From Aequorivita sp. (GTDB taxonomy: Bacteria; Bacteroidota; Bacteroidia; Flavobacteriales; Flavobacteriaceae): a stretch of DNA of 6,486 nucleotides. Below the pieces are notes generated by a model. That model saw only the letters and a program-made list of their open reading frames with translations, made no database searches and was not told where the DNA came from. Shown in pieces: positions 4,589 to 6,486 of the stretch. The stretch is from contig JAGQYZ010000094.1 in NCBI GenBank assembly GCA_020435865.1, positions 1-6,486 on the forward strand, read 5' to 3'. Every line of letters begins with the position of its first letter. Position 1 is the first letter of the stretch. A program made the translations under genes and the position numbers.

Positions 4589-6486
4589 TTAAAGTACCCT
4601 GTTTAATTTATTGGAAAGTACTTTTTTAAGGCTTATGTAGTCAACAATTTCCTGTAAGCCAGACTCTTTTTCTTCGCTACCCTCCTGGTTCATTGATTCA
4701 GAAAGTTCATTTATTTTTTGCGAAACCAAATGGCGACGTAAATTGAGGATTGTCTCACTAACCATTTGGGCAATGGTCTGCTCTTTTACCTTTACATATA
4801 TTTCCTTTCGCTCCCAATTGCTTAGAGAATATCTTTCTTCTTCCATTAAAATATGAGTTACAGAAGATGCCATTTCGGGTTCTAATTCATTGATGAATGT
4901 TTCTGCTTTAGCTTCTGGATTTTGGTTAAAACGGTTGACCACTTCAAAATATAACTGTTTGAAGCCCGGGTTCATAAACTCAATTTCGTCTTCTTGAAGA
5001 TCAAGGTATATTTTTTCAAACACACGAGATCTATGTATTTCAGGCTTTAATGTAATTTCTCCTTTTTCGTCAGCTTCCAAAATTAACTCCTCAAAATCCT
5101 CTTCGACATTCCCATAGAGAAGCAACAACTCTATTATTTTTTGCTCCAACTGAAACTGAACATCAACCTTTTCAATCTTTTTTTCTGATGGAATTACTTC
5201 AAAAGCATCCTGCGGAACCACAGCATTTTTGGAGGCATCTTTCCGTTCTTTCTGAAAAATTTGTGCAAGTGTATTGAAAAGCACCTGTTCAGAAATGTCC
5301 ATAATACGAGAACATTCTTTAATATACACTTCACGCTTAATAACATCAGGAATTTTGGCGATGCTGTTCACCATATCGTGAATGGTCTCGCTTTTCTTTA
5401 TTGGATCATTTTTCGCCTCTGAAGCAAGCAAGGAAGCCTTAAAAGTGATAAAATCCTTGGCGTTTCCCTCTAAATAAAGTGTTAGTTCCTCCAAAGAATT
5501 TTTACGTGAAAAACTGTCTGGATCTTCACCTTCAGGGAAAGTGCAAATTTTTACATTCATCCCTTGTTCCAAAATCAAGTCAATGCCACGAAGGGAAGCG
5601 CGAAGGCCTGCGGCATCGCCATCAAAAAGAACGGTAATATTTTTTGTGAGGCGATTTATAAGCCTGATTTGTTCTGAAGTCAATGCCGTTCCCGAAGAAG
5701 ATACTACATTGTGGATGCCGGTTTGGTAAAACTGAATCACATCGGTATAGCCTTCCACCAAATAACAATTATCCTCTTTGGCAATACTCTGCTTGGCGTG
5801 AAAAATACCGTAAAGCACTTTGCTTTTGTGATAAATATCGCTTTCGGGAGAGTTTAAATATTTAGCCGCCTTTTTGTCCGAAGTTAAAATTCGTCCACCA
5901 AAACCAAGTGTGCGACCGCTCATACTAAGGATTGGGAACATTACCCGCCCTTTAAATCGATCAAACTGCTTTTCTTCTTTTACAATAGACAAGCCAGTTT
6001 TTTCCAAAAATTCCAGCTTGTAACCTTTTTTAATAGCGTGGCTAGTGAAAGCATCCCAAGAATCTGGGGAATATCCAAGTTCAAATTTTTTGACAGTTTC
6101 GTCCGTAAAACCTCTTTCCTTAAAATAGGAAAGCCCAATGGCTTTGCCTTCTTCGGTTTTTAAAAGTGTGCTATGAAAATAATCTTTCGCAAATTCGCTT
6201 ACTAAATAAAGGCTTTCACGTTCGTTGGCTTGTTCCTTATCTTCAGCTGTTTGTTCAGTTTCTTCTACTTCAATACCATATTTTTTAGCCAAAAATTTTA
6301 TGGCTTCCGGATAAGTGAAATGCTCGTGTTCCATCAAAAAAGCAACTACGTTCCCTCCTTTTCCGCTGCTGAAATCTTTCCAAATTTGTTTCACCGGCGA
6401 AACCATAAAACTCGGCGAACGTTCATCGGTAAATGGACTTAGCCCTTTATAGTTGCTGCCAGATTTTTTCAACTGCACAAAATCGC
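4589..6486 (-). CDS. dnaG: DNA primase DnaG, 5' end beyond the window
   Basis: DnaG synthesises RNA primers at the replication fork, working with the DnaB helicase. The visible part is about 631 codons. The frame stays open to the window edge (…D-F-V-Q-L-K-K-S-G), so the GTG at 6478 is an internal Val; about 20-25 N-terminal residues are missing. Counting that Val as 1, a CHC2-like N-terminal domain spans about 1-70 but lacks its zinc ligands (SPFT at 14-17, KDFSSG at 34-39). The catalytic core follows, with LGFGGRIL (191-198), the TOPRIM glutamate VEGYTDV (Glu242), LFDGDAAG (Asp286, Asp288) and GEDPDS (Asp319, Asp321). The polymerase core looks intact. A polar linker (about 410-445) leads to the C-terminal helicase-interaction region. 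The gene is convergent with the response regulator, one base apart. Confidence 0.97.
   Translation of the reverse strand, partial: DFVQLKKSGSNYKGLSPFTDERSPSFMVSPVKQIWKDFSSGKGGNVVAFLMEHEHFTYPEAIKFLAKKYGIEVEETEQTAEDKEQANERESLYLVSEFAKDYFHSTLLKTEEGKAIGLSYFKERGFTDETVKKFELGYSPDSWDAFTSHAIKKGYKLEFLEKTGLSIVKEEKQFDRFKGRVMFPILSMSGRTLGFGGRILTSDKKAAKYLNSPESDIYHKSKVLYGIFHAKQSIAKEDNCYLVEGYTDVIQFYQTGIHNVVSSSGTALTSEQIRLINRLTKNITVLFDGDAAGLRASLRGIDLILEQGMNVKICTFPEGEDPDSFSRKNSLEELTLYLEGNAKDFITFKASLLASEAKNDPIKKSETIHDMVNSIAKIPDVIKREVYIKECSRIMDISEQVLFNTLAQIFQKERKDASKNAVVPQDAFEVIPSEKKIEKVDVQFQLEQKIIELLLLYGNVEEDFEELILEADEKGEITLKPEIHRSRVFEKIYLDLQEDEIEFMNPGFKQLYFEVVNRFNQNPEAKAETFINELEPEMASSVTHILMEEERYSLSNWERKEIYVKVKEQTIAQMVSETILNLRRHLVSQKINELSESMNQEGSEEKESGLQEIVDYISLKKVLSNKLNRVL
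4591..4627 (+). terminator. Candidate terminator of the response regulator, inside the dnaG 3' end
   Basis: AAAGTAC (4591-4597) pairs with GTACTTT (4618-4624) across a 20-nt loop, and the right arm runs into six T's (4622-4627). The right side is also a 10-bp palindrome, AAAGTACTTT (4615-4624). The position just after the regulator stop suits an intrinsic terminator, but the long loop and low GC content make it weak. It lies within the last codons of dnaG on the opposite strand. Confidence 0.33.

Noticed and set aside
5541..6442. Plus-strand open frames within dnaG.
   Set aside because: All are antisense to the conserved primase coding sequence and show no domain features.
6476..6478. GTG as the dnaG start codon.
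   Set aside because: The upstream codons GAT-TTT continue the conserved DnaG N-terminus (D-F-V-Q-L-K) and the frame is still open at the window edge, so this is an internal Val in a truncated gene.
1..6486. Mobile element, CRISPR array, toxin-antitoxin or phage-defence system.
   Set aside because: No transposase, integrase, spaced repeat array, terminal inverted repeats or defence-type domain is visible; every large frame is accounted for by a chromosomal gene.

Overview
The window looks like ordinary chromosome from a gliding-type member of the Flavobacteriia (Bacteroidota). It is AT-rich and gene-dense. It carries the gldB-gldC gliding pair, a flavobacterial-type DnaG, and promoter-like TAnnTTTG elements in place of sigma70-style -35/-10 boxes. 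Ribosome-binding sites are A/T-rich without clear Shine-Dalgarno sequences. I see no mobile element, CRISPR array, tRNA or rRNA. The genus cannot be fixed from the sequence alone.

Layout, left to right. Positions 1-117 are a control region with a direct repeat at the left edge and two overlapping -7 type promoter elements. An alpha/beta hydrolase (133-897, +) and the ribosome-assembly GTPase EngB (981-1592, +) follow. EngB converges on gldC (1599-1937, -) across a 6-nt gap. gldC is translationally coupled to the lipoprotein gene gldB (1937-2893, -), with stop and start codons sharing one base. A short divergent control region around a perfect 12-bp palindrome (2957-2968) separates gldB from nadE (3001-3789, +; ammonia-dependent NAD synthetase). 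A 165-nt AT-rich gap holds a duplicated 16-mer. It leads to a NarL/LuxR-type response regulator (3955-4587, +), which converges with one base to spare on dnaG (4589 to the window edge, -), a primase whose 5' end lies outside the window.

Functionally this is mainly a housekeeping block (ribosome assembly, NAD synthesis, replication priming) with two gliding-motility genes and one orphan regulator embedded in it. No complete new multi-gene system is evident. The most noteworthy points are two proteins that keep their fold but have lost hallmark residues. The response regulator has Glu in place of the phospho-accepting Asp and His in place of one acidic-pocket Asp. DnaG has lost all four zinc ligands of its N-terminal zinc-binding domain. 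The symmetric gldB/nadE promoter region and the duplicated 16-mer upstream of the regulator are the most interesting non-coding signals.

Four proteins can be read with longer N-termini than I accept (hydrolase, EngB, GldB, response regulator). I chose the internal starts and give the reason in each entry.
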